Below the pieces are notes generated by a model. The model saw only the letters and a program-made list of their open reading frames with translations, was not told where the DNA came from and searched no databases. The position numbers and the translations under genes were made by a program. A DNA stretch of 64,000 nt from Prinia subflava (lineage: Eukaryota > Chordata > Aves > Passeriformes > Cisticolidae), in NCBI RefSeq assembly GCF_021018805.1, contig NC_086247.1, positions 5,897,230 through 5,961,229 of the forward strand, read 5' to 3'. Positions 1 to 10,075 of the stretch are shown here, piece by piece (within the stretch, counting starts at the first letter, position 1; the number at the start of each line of letters is the position of its first letter).

Positions 1-28
1 CTCTATGATTCTATGATTTTATAATAAT
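1..28 (+). mobile_element. CR1 LINE 3' tail
   Basis: The window opens with the short ATTCTATG-type octamer repeat (ctctatgattctatgatttta) that terminates avian CR1 retrotransposons in the sense orientation. Only the tail is in the window. The body would lie upstream, so family and length cannot be judged. Confidence 0.55.
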
Positions 29-2686
29 AGGTGAGGTGGGCCTGTTTAAAAGATACAGGTATTTCATGGAGAAATTATTAATGTTGAGCTTGTCTAAGGA
101 CCTAGTGGTGATCTCATATTATTTCTGGTAAAAAAATGTCAATGATGTCAATGTTTGACAAATGTGTAAAACCAAGAAGGATCACTGGGGAAAAGAATGA
201 AGCCATACACCATGTTGCAGACCACTTGCAAATTTGCAAGCTGATGAACAAAGTCTTGGAAAGAAGTATTAGAAACAACTTGTGAATTATGGACGTAGCT
301 AGCTGAATCAAGATTTCAAATTGCTGTTGTAGCAAAGGGGGCTGACTTGAACCCAGAATACATTAACTGAAAAGCATCAAGTAAGAGTAGAGAAATAGTA
401 ATGAGATCATTCTGGAATTGATTAAATGTCTTTATATTAAAAAAATGGCCAGTCACAAAAGGTTTAAAAATTACTTTGAAATTTCACTGGTATTTAGGAA
501 ACTTGAGTTACAGGCAAATACTTTGAAAGCCTGAACTCTACACTTCACCCATGAACACTCGACAATGAAGTGAACATTTACAAAGTGAAATAAATGGGTG
601 GGTGGATAAGCTGAATCTGAAATTACATGAACTAAAAGCAAGGCACTTTATTTTTACCAGGGATCATGTTAGGGCTAGGAGGATTCCCCTGACTTGAAGC
701 CTTTAAATCGAGATTGGGTGTTTTTTTCCCATTTTAAATATACATTTTATTTCAACTAGACATTACAGACTCAGAAGGAAAAATTGCTATTTCATGTCAT
801 CTGTGCTGTACAAAGATAAAAAAGGAAGGTCACCACAGCTCATTCTTGACCTAATATATAGACCTGTACAAAATTAGGGGCCAGTGGCAGCTGGATTTTG
901 GCCAGCTGATGCAATTCTGTTCAGTGTTGGTGACCCAGCCTCCTGCTGCTTGCTGGCAAGCTGCTTGCTCTAACTCACTCTTTGGGAACTGCAGCTCCCA
1001 GCAATTCCTCACTTCTTCCACCTGGGTAAAAACTGTGCTTGAAATAGCAGAATAGGTGCAAGGAAAGCTTTTTAATGTTTCTTTGAATGCTGTGGGATGA
1101 GGCTGCATAGTTTCCCACAGCACCACCATGGCAAAAATGTGCAGTTATTTTATACCAGTGATAAAGATACTTGTGGTAATTATTAATTGCCATCCTTGGG
1201 CTCTATCTAGTCCCTGTGGCTCTATCTAGTCCCCCTAGGTGAGCACCCAGATCTGACTGCACACTCCAGACATCTTTTTTCTTCCAAACACAAAATCCAC
1301 ACAAATCCTCTGTGCCTTGATTTCCACTAGGAGGGAAACCCAAATATCTGTCCATAGAAATGACCAGTGGCAGGAAAGGAGGAAAAAATTTCAACAAGGA
1401 AAGACAATCTAAAAGTCCAACTTCATAACAGATTCTATGATTAAAAATCTCAGTAAAGGCTACACTGCCTCCACTTACCCTGCACCATATTATTCTTTTG
1501 TGGCTCAAAAAAGTTTGGGAAAATTAGACTCTTCCTATCTTAGCTGGGATTTTTTTTTCCCCTCCAGTGCAAGGAAGGGTATCTGAGAAAGGAATTTCTA
1601 GCTTACAGAAATTCCTTATAATATTCTTATAATAAGTGCTGGAGGGATTCCTGGAACAGCAAAAAGATGTCTGTACAAATGTTTTGGCACGCATAAGAAT
1701 AATGCAGATATTATCCTCACCCCCCATTTATTTGAATAATACAGATTGTACACTATCCAATTTGGTGACCCTCAGTCTCCCACTCAAGCTGCTGCTGTCA
1801 TTCACTCAGCCAGCACTAATGGCACAACTTTAATTTAGACCCATTTTTCAAAGACAGCATCAGCATCTCCCTGGTGAATAATTTCGGGATAAATGTGGGA
1901 GTCAGAGTTCCTCTGAGGTTACTGAAATGCTGATTGTTCCTGATGCTGTCACAGAATTTGTTTAGAAATTGTTAATATTTTTGATGCAAAATATCTTGAT
2001 TTCAAGTATTTTACTGAGTCCTTAAAAAGAGACATTTGAAAACAAACAAACAATCAAAATCAACCAGCAAATAGTACCAAACTCTGAAATGAGGAATGGT
2101 TGGTTATGCTAAATTATTTGCATTAAAAAGTTGTATTTAAACATCCTCACACAGGACATCATATATTACATCCTGAAGAGAAAAAAACAGTTGACAACAG
2201 AAAAATTCTCTTAATATTTTCATATTATTTGAATAAAGAAAACATAAATTCTTCTCTGAAATAACAAAAGTGATGCAAGGGACCAGAAGTTGAACACAAG
2301 AAGAAGTATCAAAACTTTGGCACACACACTGAGTATGCTAAGAATAGTCAAGGTCACAAAGTTTTAAAATCACCATGAAGAGGTGTAGTTCATTTCCTGA
2401 CTGTTTCACAAACTCAGCCACCTGAACAAGGTTTCATGTGGCAGCTGTTGCTCTGTACAGAAGCAGGAATCAATATGGAAAGCACCTGTTACAACATTGG
2501 TGCCTTATGGAGCATCAATGAAGAATCTAAAATTAAAGACTTAAATCTCTCCTGTCTAATTTAGGACCTAGATGTTTTGCTTTTCTATTAAGGTAATTGC
2601 TGTTGTCTTATATTCTAGGGAAACACAGTGGAAAAAGACATTTATTATATTTACCCCTTACAAAGTAATAATGATGGAAATTTATA
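29..2686. other. Unique AT-rich sequence, no gene seen
   Basis: No convincing exon, RNA gene or recognised repeat was found. A 19-bp imperfect tandem duplication (ggctctatctagtcccc) sits at about 1199-1236. The ORFs here are under 105 codons, on opposing strands, and show no recognisable domain. The 855-1130 segment is more balanced in composition than its surroundings but could not be assigned. Confidence 0.5.
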
Positions 2687-2692
2687 GGTGAC
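2687..2692. repeat. Target-site duplication, left copy (GGTGAC)
   Basis: GGTGAC immediately precedes the TG of the LTR and recurs exactly at 4231-4236 after its terminal CA. A 6-bp duplication fits alpha/beta-type retroviral integration. Confidence 0.85.
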
Positions 2693-2888
2693 TGTCGGAG
2701 TCCATGTTTCCATGGATCCTCCACAGAGAGTGAAAAGTACAGAGATAGAATTAAAGCCTTTAGAAAAATTAGAATATATAAAAGCTTTAAATGCATAAAG
2801 TAGAAATCTAACCCTTAGCTTTAAGCTTTACATGCCCTAAGTCCTAGTTCAGTGTAGAAGGACACAGCTTCAGGCCTAGTGATAGAGT

Positions 2889-2990
2889 AAAGACATAACA
2901 AAAATAGGGTAGATTGTTGCTTGTAACTCGTATAAACTTAAAGACATAACAAAAATAGGGTAGACTGCTGTTTGTAACTCGTATAGACTT
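2889..2990 (+). repeat. 51-bp tandem duplication in the U3
   Basis: Two adjacent 51-bp copies (2889-2939 and 2940-2990) start with aaagacataacaaaaatagg and differ at four positions by my alignment. Tandem direct repeats in U3 are the classic form of retroviral enhancers, so this is a candidate enhancer of the solo LTR. Functional role is inferred from position only. Confidence 0.8.
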
Positions 2991-3123
2991 TATGCAGAGA
3001 GGATAGAGTTTTTCATATATGATAGAATAGAGGTTTTTTACAATAACAAGATAGAGCTTGAGGCTAGCAAGATAGTGTTTTGCGTTAATAGATATGTTAA
3101 GTGCGTAGGTTCTGATACTGTTT

Positions 3124-3270
3124 TTCGTAATTTTACGAACTTTGGAATTGTACCTAGATTGGTTAGTGTGTAGATAAGAAATATGAATATGCATTTTGCA
3201 ATTAGGGATAAAAGGCCTCAGGGTTGGAGGTAGAGGCATCGATTGATTGATCAATTCGATCCATCGATCC
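3124..3270 (+). promoter_or_regulatory. Core promoter of the solo LTR
   Basis: In order: an inverted repeat TTCGTAA-tt-TTACGAA (3124-3139), an inverted CCAAT box (3158-3162), a C/EBP-like TTGCAAT (3196-3202), the TATA-like gataaaagg (3207-3215), and then about 25-50 bp downstream a palindromic cluster with two ATCGAT sites (3238-3243, 3263-3268) around ATTGATCAAT (3246-3255). Spacing places the expected transcription start near 3235-3245, inside or beside the palindromic cluster. Factor assignments are motif-level guesses. Confidence 0.5.
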
Positions 3271-3460
3271 AACCTCCACTCTCTGCAACCTGAGGAACGA
3301 TCCTTGACAGGGAGCCGAGACGGGATTTTAAGGTATTATACATCACGGTCCCCGCTCTAAGGGACCTGGGCCCCGGGGTCCCCCCTTTTCCCCTGCAGCA
3401 CTTGCTACCGGTGCGCTGGTTGGGACAGTCGGGGACTCTGTGTGGGGAGGGACCCCGGGG

Positions 3461-3775
3461 CCCCACTGCCCTCGCGATCCCGCGGACGGGAACCCTGCGC
3501 GGCTCGGACCCTCCATCTGCCCTCGCGGTCCCCCGGACGGGAACCCTGTTTGGCTCGGGCCCCCATTGCCCTCGGGAACCCTGCGTGGCTCGGGCCCCCA
3601 CTGCCCTCGCGATCCCGCGGACGGGAACCCTGCGCGGCTCGGACCCTCCATCTGCCCTCGCGGTCCCCCGGACGGGAACCCTGTTTGGCTCGGGCCCCCA
3701 TTGCCCTCGGGAACCCTGCGTGGCTCGGGCCCCCACTGCCCTCGTGATCCCCCGGACGGGAGCTCTGTGCGGTTC
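3461..3775 (+). repeat. GC-rich 135-bp tandem array (about 2.3 copies)
   Basis: The unit beginning ccccactgccctcgcgatcc starts at 3461 and recurs at 3596 (second copy 3596-3730). A partial third copy starts at 3731. The spacing is exactly 135 bp and the first two copies appear identical. Each unit has three related sub-units of about 51, 49 and 35 bp, each carrying a gggaaccctg...ggctcgg core. The array is very CpG-rich against an AT-rich background. Because 135 is a multiple of three, several frames stay open on both strands, producing ORFs up to 192 codons. I treat these as by-products of composition and not as genes. Confidence 0.85.
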
Positions 3776-4156
3776 GGGATTTCCCGTTGCGTCCGCGTCC
3801 CTGTGGCCAAGGGCTCTGTGTGGGTTTGGAATTTCGGGGTCCCTTTTGTTATTACGATCCCTGTGGCTGAAATCCCTGTCTGAAACTTGTGATCGATTCC
3901 TCTCTGTTAGTGTGATCCCAGTGATTGAAAATGCAGACAGTAATAAGAGGTTGCTTTACCCTGAGGCTATGAATTATTAGAGCTCTGCTTGTTAGGAATC
4001 TTATGCTTTGTTCGCTGTCTCATTTGAGTTGTATGTGTTAAGATTTCTATGCTTTAGTTATTGTCTTGTTCAGACTTTCTTTGCCTAGGTTTGTAACTGG
4101 TTGTAGAATAAGGCCGCTCTTAGAACTCTCTGCCTTCAGATATGTGCTTTTGTATA

Positions 4157-4162
4157 AATAAA
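4157..4162 (+). terminator. Polyadenylation signal of the solo LTR
   Basis: AATAAA inside tgtataaataaattac. It is the only canonical signal in the 3' part of the LTR and is followed by about 70 bp to the terminal CA, so cleavage would fall near 4175-4190. Confidence 0.55.
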
Positions 4163-4230
4163 TTACTCTATTTAGAAATCAAGATGTGGTAAGATCTTTA
4201 GAGACTTTATACCCGTACCCAGCCTAGGCA

Positions 4231-4236
4231 GGTGAC
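4231..4236. repeat. Target-site duplication, right copy (GGTGAC)
   Basis: Exact match to 2687-2692, directly after the LTR terminal CA. Confidence 0.85.
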
Positions 4237-7200
4237 AAAAAAAAGAAAGTCCTTTATACATTTAAAGCCCTGAAATCTAATATATGGTGAGGAATAAATC
4301 TATGTCTCCAAAGTCTTGGCCTCATGCTTTGACCCCATGAGAAAACAGCTCTAAGGTGAAAGTTCAAAGCCACGATGAGTTCATAAAAGTGTTCAAATAA
4401 TGAAATAATGTGAACTGCCCTGTAAATATCCCTGTGGAAAACACTCAATAATATGAGTTCTTTCTGAAGGAGACACTTCATTATTGGGTGGGCAATAAGA
4501 TGCGTCCAGGGATTTATGGAACTATCTCTCTCCACTTTCCATATGCTGCCTGAAGATTAGGATGATGTACACATTATGCAGCAAGGTATAAATAAAGACA
4601 GAAAAACAACAAGCTTTGGCTTTATCTGATAAAAACCAACACAAACCCTTTTGAACCAGAGGTTTAAAACTGGCTACCACTTGCTGTAGATATATTTTCC
4701 TTCTGAATTTAATTTCCTTCTTACGTGCACTTTTACTTCCATAGTTTTAGGCATCTCATGAGCAATATGATGTGTAATTTATTAGAACACACAACACTTG
4801 ATACAAATATTTGCAGTAAATAACCAGATAACTTACTCATTACTCACTGGGGAAAAGTTAGAGAAATTTTCATTTCTTCCTGTATAGAATATATTCTGAC
4901 TTGTTATAAAGAATGGAAAGCAATATCTTAGGTTAAACATCTCATCTCATGAAAGTTTATCAGTTCAAAAAAAGACTTTGAGAAAAACTATGAAGAATGT
5001 TTTGAAAATGAACAGTATTATTTTTAATACAGTAATGGTAAGTTATTTCTACCTACTTTGAGCTGGTTTTTGGTAGTGTTAAAGGATTCACAATCTGTTC
5101 TGTTGATTTTTGTCCTGTTACAGAGAAATGACATTTATTATCTCACCAATAAATGTGAGATTACTCTTTATTATTGGCCATGAATATATTTTGAAGGGAA
5201 ATTAGGTATTTTCGAACTATCACAGCTGTGAGGTCTTAAAAAGCTTTTCAGCAGGATAGTTGAGAATAAAAAATCTCTCTTGAATCTTAAAACAGGTATT
5301 TATCAATGAAGTGAAAAGAATGAATATTGTGGTGGTCTGTGATAGCATTAAGACTGGTTTTGGAGTAATCCAGGAGTTTCTTTTTGGACTCTGTTCTGGT
5401 TAATTAATCTAAAATATTTGTGAAACACTTCTAGAAGTCATATAAACTATTTTCCTTACATATATATTCATTTATAACTGACAAAATGCAAAAAAAAATT
5501 TTCTCTCTATATGAAATGGATCCTGTATATTTTAATATTTTTAGACAATGTTATTTTTTAATTCCCTCCAAAAGAATTTAATTACTAATCTACCAGTTAT
5601 TAACATATTTTCTTTATTTCTAGGCATGACTGAGTTGCTCTTCCCTTGAATATAAGTTCTAGAGATTCAGGACGCATTTGTATCTCTATTTCATTATTCC
5701 TTCAGTACAAATTATTGGGAAAGACAAAGTACGTTCCAGTAAAGCGATAGCAATCTATAAATTCAAATGAAAATGAACAAATTTTCTAAGAAAACAGTTT
5801 TATATATTTTCCTGGATTATTTTCTATTGGTCAGAATTACAAGGATGATTAGAATTTCTGGCTCCTGAATAAACATGAAGTGAAACCTCTTCAAGCTGCT
5901 TAGATTTTTTACAAGTGATTAAGAGGTCATTGAACAGATACACTTAAAAGCTTTTTATTCCAGTCTCTTGTGCTGCTAAAATTGCTGAACTTAGTGAAAT
6001 CTATTTTAATTGGTTTCTACATATCAAACTGGACTAGTATTAAGCATTTTATCACCTCTAGGTTGTGCATAACAACCAGCTGACTTTTTAAAGTGGTACT
6101 TAAACTCATTAGGAAATCATAGAAAACAAGCAGATTTTTGTCCATTTGCTAAACTATAGAGAGACATCCCTGTAGTATTTTTTACACAACTATGTTCATA
6201 TTTAATTAAAAACTTCCAGCCACTGAAAAAACCTGCCCATTATGGGCAATATTTCCTGTGCACCCACCGAGTATCTTGATTAATGTCCACTACTAATGTC
6301 TTTTCCTGTATTTCAATCCATTGTTTCTTCTCCTGTCTGTGGTAGATACAAGAACTGATTTATTCCCTCTCCATTTCTCAGGGATATTTTTAATCACTGA
6401 AGATTTTTTTGACTGACTTAATCCTTTCCTTACAATGGATGATGAATTTTTGATCACTCTTGTTCTTATTCCTGTTATGCCCAGCCAGCTCACATTTCTC
6501 TTCAACAGCGACATCTCAATCTAGACAGAATTCTGGCTATTGTCTGGGACAGAGGACTTGCTTCAAGATACCATGTCTGCTTCTACACCTCCACACACTT
6601 CTGCTTTTCTCTTGTGATATAGTTTATATCCTTTGGACCCCAGGATGCAGCAGTCACAACTAAACATATCATTAAAGTTTTTTAAAAGGGAAGAAGAAAA
6701 TCAGAAAATATATATATGTCCAACAAATCGCTATTTCAATATTTCACTGTTTTGTTATTTTGAAACATAATTTATCTGAAAGCAAATTTTCTTGGGGAAA
6801 ATTGAATTCCAACCTATTTCTCATTCCTAATTTTCATGGGGGAATTTTTCATGTCCACATATGTTTGGATATGATGTTCAGAAAAGAATCCAATATTCTG
6901 ATGAATTTAAACAGATCTCTCAATGTGTGCAACACTAGGAAATAAGCATATTCCACCTCATCACTCTCTGCAGGCACTAAGAGCTGCAAAACCAGAAAAA
7001 TGGCCTAGAGATAAAAATACATGCAACAAGTTTATTATGAAGTAATCATGAATATATTGAGCTGAATTCATATTTCAGTTGAATATTTTAGGGATATTTT
7101 TAGTGTATGATCAGCAACTTGGTATTCAGAGTCTGACTCCTGATTTGAGACATGATTCTCCCATTGTCACTGCCATCCTCATATCCCTGACTATGTTTTT

Positions 7201-8189
7201 GTATCAAATTGTCATTTTCCCCCAGGGCAATTGCTGCGTGAACACAGGGCATGGCAGCATAACTTAGCTCAGGTTGGGGAACTTGTTGGCAGGAAAGACA
7301 CAGCTCTAAATTTTATGTGTACGACAGATATTAAATTTTATAATCAATCTCATATGTGTACGAGAATGTTTACATTAAATTATAGCAAAAAAAAAAATGA
7401 AAGTGTTTAAATAGTCTTTTCTCTGAACTCTGAGTAGCTGCTTAAAGTGTTGCATTTAAATAAGAATTTTAACTGTTCCTCTGAGTAGCATTATTAGGAA
7501 AAAATGTTAAGATCCAGTTCACTGGCCAGTGATTTTCCCCAGAAATAGTTCAAATATTTCAGCATAGGATGAAGGAGAATCAAAACCTGTACAGAGAGGC
7601 CATTGATTTCTATTTGTACCTCTCTCACTATGCAAATATCCAAGATTACATCATGGATATATGTGATATGTTTAATTATTAAATATATTCTCTCTGTATT
7701 ACATGTACAAATGATCTAATGAAAAAAAATCACTGAAAAGATTTGTCCCAGTGAGCTTTGGGATGGATGTTGCATTCCTACAACCTATGTAAAGAATGAA
7801 CAGTTATTATTTTCTTCTTTTTTGTTTTCTTCTGCCAAAAAAAGAAAACAATCAAAACTTGAATCTTCCTGTTCCTCAAATGGCTCAAGTCTCAAAATTT
7901 AAATCTTTACCCAGATGGTAGACATTAAGAATTTAGCAATTTAGCTAACAGTGCTGGTAATGATTTCAGAGATGGTGAAGAGTCTGGCACCCATCCCTGT
8001 CTGGTTTGAAGAAATAACTAGATAAAATCTTTTACAGGATGAGAAGGATGTTTATTACTGTTCTTAGGTATTTTTAGATAAAGAATCTCACAAGACACAC
8101 TGTGAAAAAAAATCAACAAAATAACCAGATGCATCTGGTTGAAGCAGCTCATGAAGTCAGGGCTGTGGTTGCGCTCCCTCTGCAGGTGT
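4237..8189. other. Unique AT-rich sequence, no gene seen
   Basis: About 4 kb with no supportable exon, RNA gene or recognised transposon. It contains short A- and T-runs (for example a run of about 11 A at 7388-7398) and dispersed ATATAT. ORFs are all under 100 codons without domains. Confidence 0.5.
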
Positions 8190-8316
8190 GGAAACACGAA
8201 CTGATGGTGGAGATTTGGTGGAGGAACACACCTGGACATGGCTCTGTCTGATAGGGAGGCAGCTCCAGGCCTCTTCTCACAGAATCCACCCCTGCAGCTC
8301 CTCCACTACCAAAACA
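8190..8316 (-). mobile_element. ERVL-like fragment
   Basis: Read on the minus strand from 8316, the order is ttggtagtgg, a gctgcaggggtgg block, ctgtgagaagaggcctggag, then cagacagagcc. I recognise this word order from abundant avian ERVL-type LTR elements. Only about 130 bp is recognisable. The ends are approximate, no target duplication was found, and the call rests on recall without a search. Confidence 0.4.
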
Positions 8317-9769
8317 TCACCATGCAAACCCAATACAATGTGACAAATTAAAAAGAAGTGACTTTTGACAAACAGATTTGTGAGTCAGGTCTGAGAGTGG
8401 TGTTATGACTGAGTGACCCTGTTTTTAGAACAAGGAGCCCCAAGTTCTAACTCAAACTCCTGCAAGCTCAAGGCAGCAAAGAGCTCTGCCATTTGCTCCA
8501 ATTCTGTGGAAACATTCTCAGCAGAGCCTCTGGGTAGCTGTCAGAATGAAAAAGATAACAGTGAAGAGCCTTTTTACATAGGATGAAATTTTATTTAGTA
8601 GAAATGGGTAGCTGGAAAGAAAATAGTTATTGATTACAACCAGGGATATAGCTCCCTTGTAGTGTGACTATGCTATAGGAATGGTTTGAGTATCACTTCA
8701 CACCACTGGAATGGGCAGAACATCCTTCTGTGATATTTTTAGATCAGGGAAAGTAAATGGGACACAAACCCCATTTTTTTCCATCCTCCACTATTACATT
8801 CCACGTGCAAGGATTTTTCATGAGTCCCAGATTATTGGCAGAGGTTTAGTCAGACTGATGCCATAAGAAGGGTGAGCTGATACCTTCCCCATTCCTAATC
8901 CCTCTCAGTAAGATTGTACTGCAAGCCATCCTTTTTACCCCAGGGTCCTGCCTTCAAAAACAGCCACAAGAGTGAATAGGAAAAATGCTAGGCAATACCA
9001 ATAACAAGCATGAAAAACCCCATATTGACTTGGCTCTCTTCACAAAGCAGGTTTATTTTCTGTTCTGTTCTGTTCATTTGCTATTTTTGTTCACAGACTG
9101 CATCACAAAGGTAAGCAGGATGTGTAATACAAATGAACCCTTAATTTCTTGAGCAACCTCACAAGTCAGCCTCTGGATTATATCAGGGCAACACTTTCAC
9201 ATCCCAGGATCTATTCTCCATTCAATCAGTTGCTGAATATGGTCCTTAATTTGATTTTTTTTTCAATCTTTCAAATACTTTGTCTTTCAACATTTATGAT
9301 TCATTTATGCATCTTTTTATTTGACTGCTGATAAAAAAAATAAACAACAGTGTCTACTATCAGATATGTGCATTCAGTATTCCTTCAATTTCATCTGCAT
9401 TTGAAATATGTATATATGTGGGTAGAAGCAGGTTTACCTGCCTGAGACACTGGATCAGAAGTTGAGAAACAGAGCAAGAACAATGTAATCTTTCAAATTA
9501 GTGTCATAAGTCAAACTTTAGATATGGAATTCCTTCCCCTGATTTCAATAATATGATTATGTGTTTAATCCTCACAGTGAAGAAAAAAGGTGGTTAATTT
9601 TACAAGATCTTTCCTTTACACCATGCAGACTGCCATTCCCATATTTTTACATGACTAGGATCCCCTTATCTCCCAGCTCAGTGTCACTGAGTGCTGCAGC
9701 TCTCATGTGAAGGCTTGGAAACTATGACACTAATGAGACAGAAAATGAAATGGAAGAAAACAGATGCAC
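8317..9769. other. Unique sequence, no gene seen
   Basis: Nothing supportable beyond a short (TGTTC)3 run at 9061-9075 and small A/T runs. Confidence 0.45.
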
Positions 9770-10075
9770 TTGGGGGACCTCAGGAAGGGCATTGGCCAGC
9801 AATGGGACAAGAGGCAGTGGGCAGGGATTGATGCACAGGAAGTTCCACCTGAACATGAGGAAGAACTTCTTCACTGTGCAGTGACCGAGCTCTGAACAGA
9901 TTGTCCAGAGAGAGAGGGTGTGGAGCTCCCCCCAGTGAATATTCCAGAACTGTCTGGACAAAATCCTGTGCTATGTGCTCTGGGATGAGCTTGTTTGATC
10001 AGGGAGGTTCCACACCACTGTGGTCCCTTCCAGGTGGTGTGGTCCCTTCCAGCCTGACCCACTCTGGGATTCTGT
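9770..10075 (+). mobile_element. CR1 LINE 3' fragment
   Basis: Contains the standard CR1 3' end in sense orientation: 'caggaagttccacctgaaca', 'gaggaagaacttcttcactg', a degenerate 'tggtcccttccag' block and a terminal 'gggattctgtga'. The body is 5'-truncated, as is usual for CR1. A local 20-bp tandem duplication of the gtggtcccttccag motif occurs near 10017-10052. Confidence 0.85.

Larger units (their letters stand above)
2693..4230 (+). mobile_element. Solo long terminal repeat of an endogenous retrovirus (1,538 bp)
   Basis: The segment begins TGTCGGAG and ends CCTAGGCA, giving the TG...CA termini of retroviral LTRs. Perfect 6-bp direct repeats (GGTGAC) flank it. It has LTR signals in plus orientation: an inverted CCAAT box (attgg, 3158-3162), a TATA-like box (gataaaagg, 3207-3215) and one AATAAA (4157-4162) about 70 bp before the end. 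No second copy of its ends is present nearby, so it is best read as a solo LTR left by LTR-LTR recombination. With this TATA and polyA signal, U3 is about 540 bp, R roughly 900 bp or more and U5 about 50 bp. So large an R is unusual, and most of it is GC-rich tandem repeat. I do not recognise the exact family. Boundaries are well supported; the U3/R/U5 partition is inference. Confidence 0.8.

Noticed and set aside
2844..3272. 142-codon minus-strand ORF
   Set aside because: It is antisense to the U3 of the solo LTR, including the 51-bp duplication, and has no domain.
3417..3440. Primer-binding site after the LTR at 2693 (tggttgggacagtcggggac)
   Set aside because: The target duplication shows that this position lies inside the LTR, and the sequence does not match a primer tRNA I know.
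3461..3775. CRISPR-like direct repeats
   Set aside because: The copies are contiguous 135-bp tandems with no unique spacers, in a eukaryotic LTR.
3251..3980. Several overlapping ORFs of 98-192 codons on both strands in the GC-rich array
   Set aside because: They exist in both plus and minus frames at once because a 135-bp GC-rich unit (a multiple of three) is repeated. They lie inside an LTR and show no domain.
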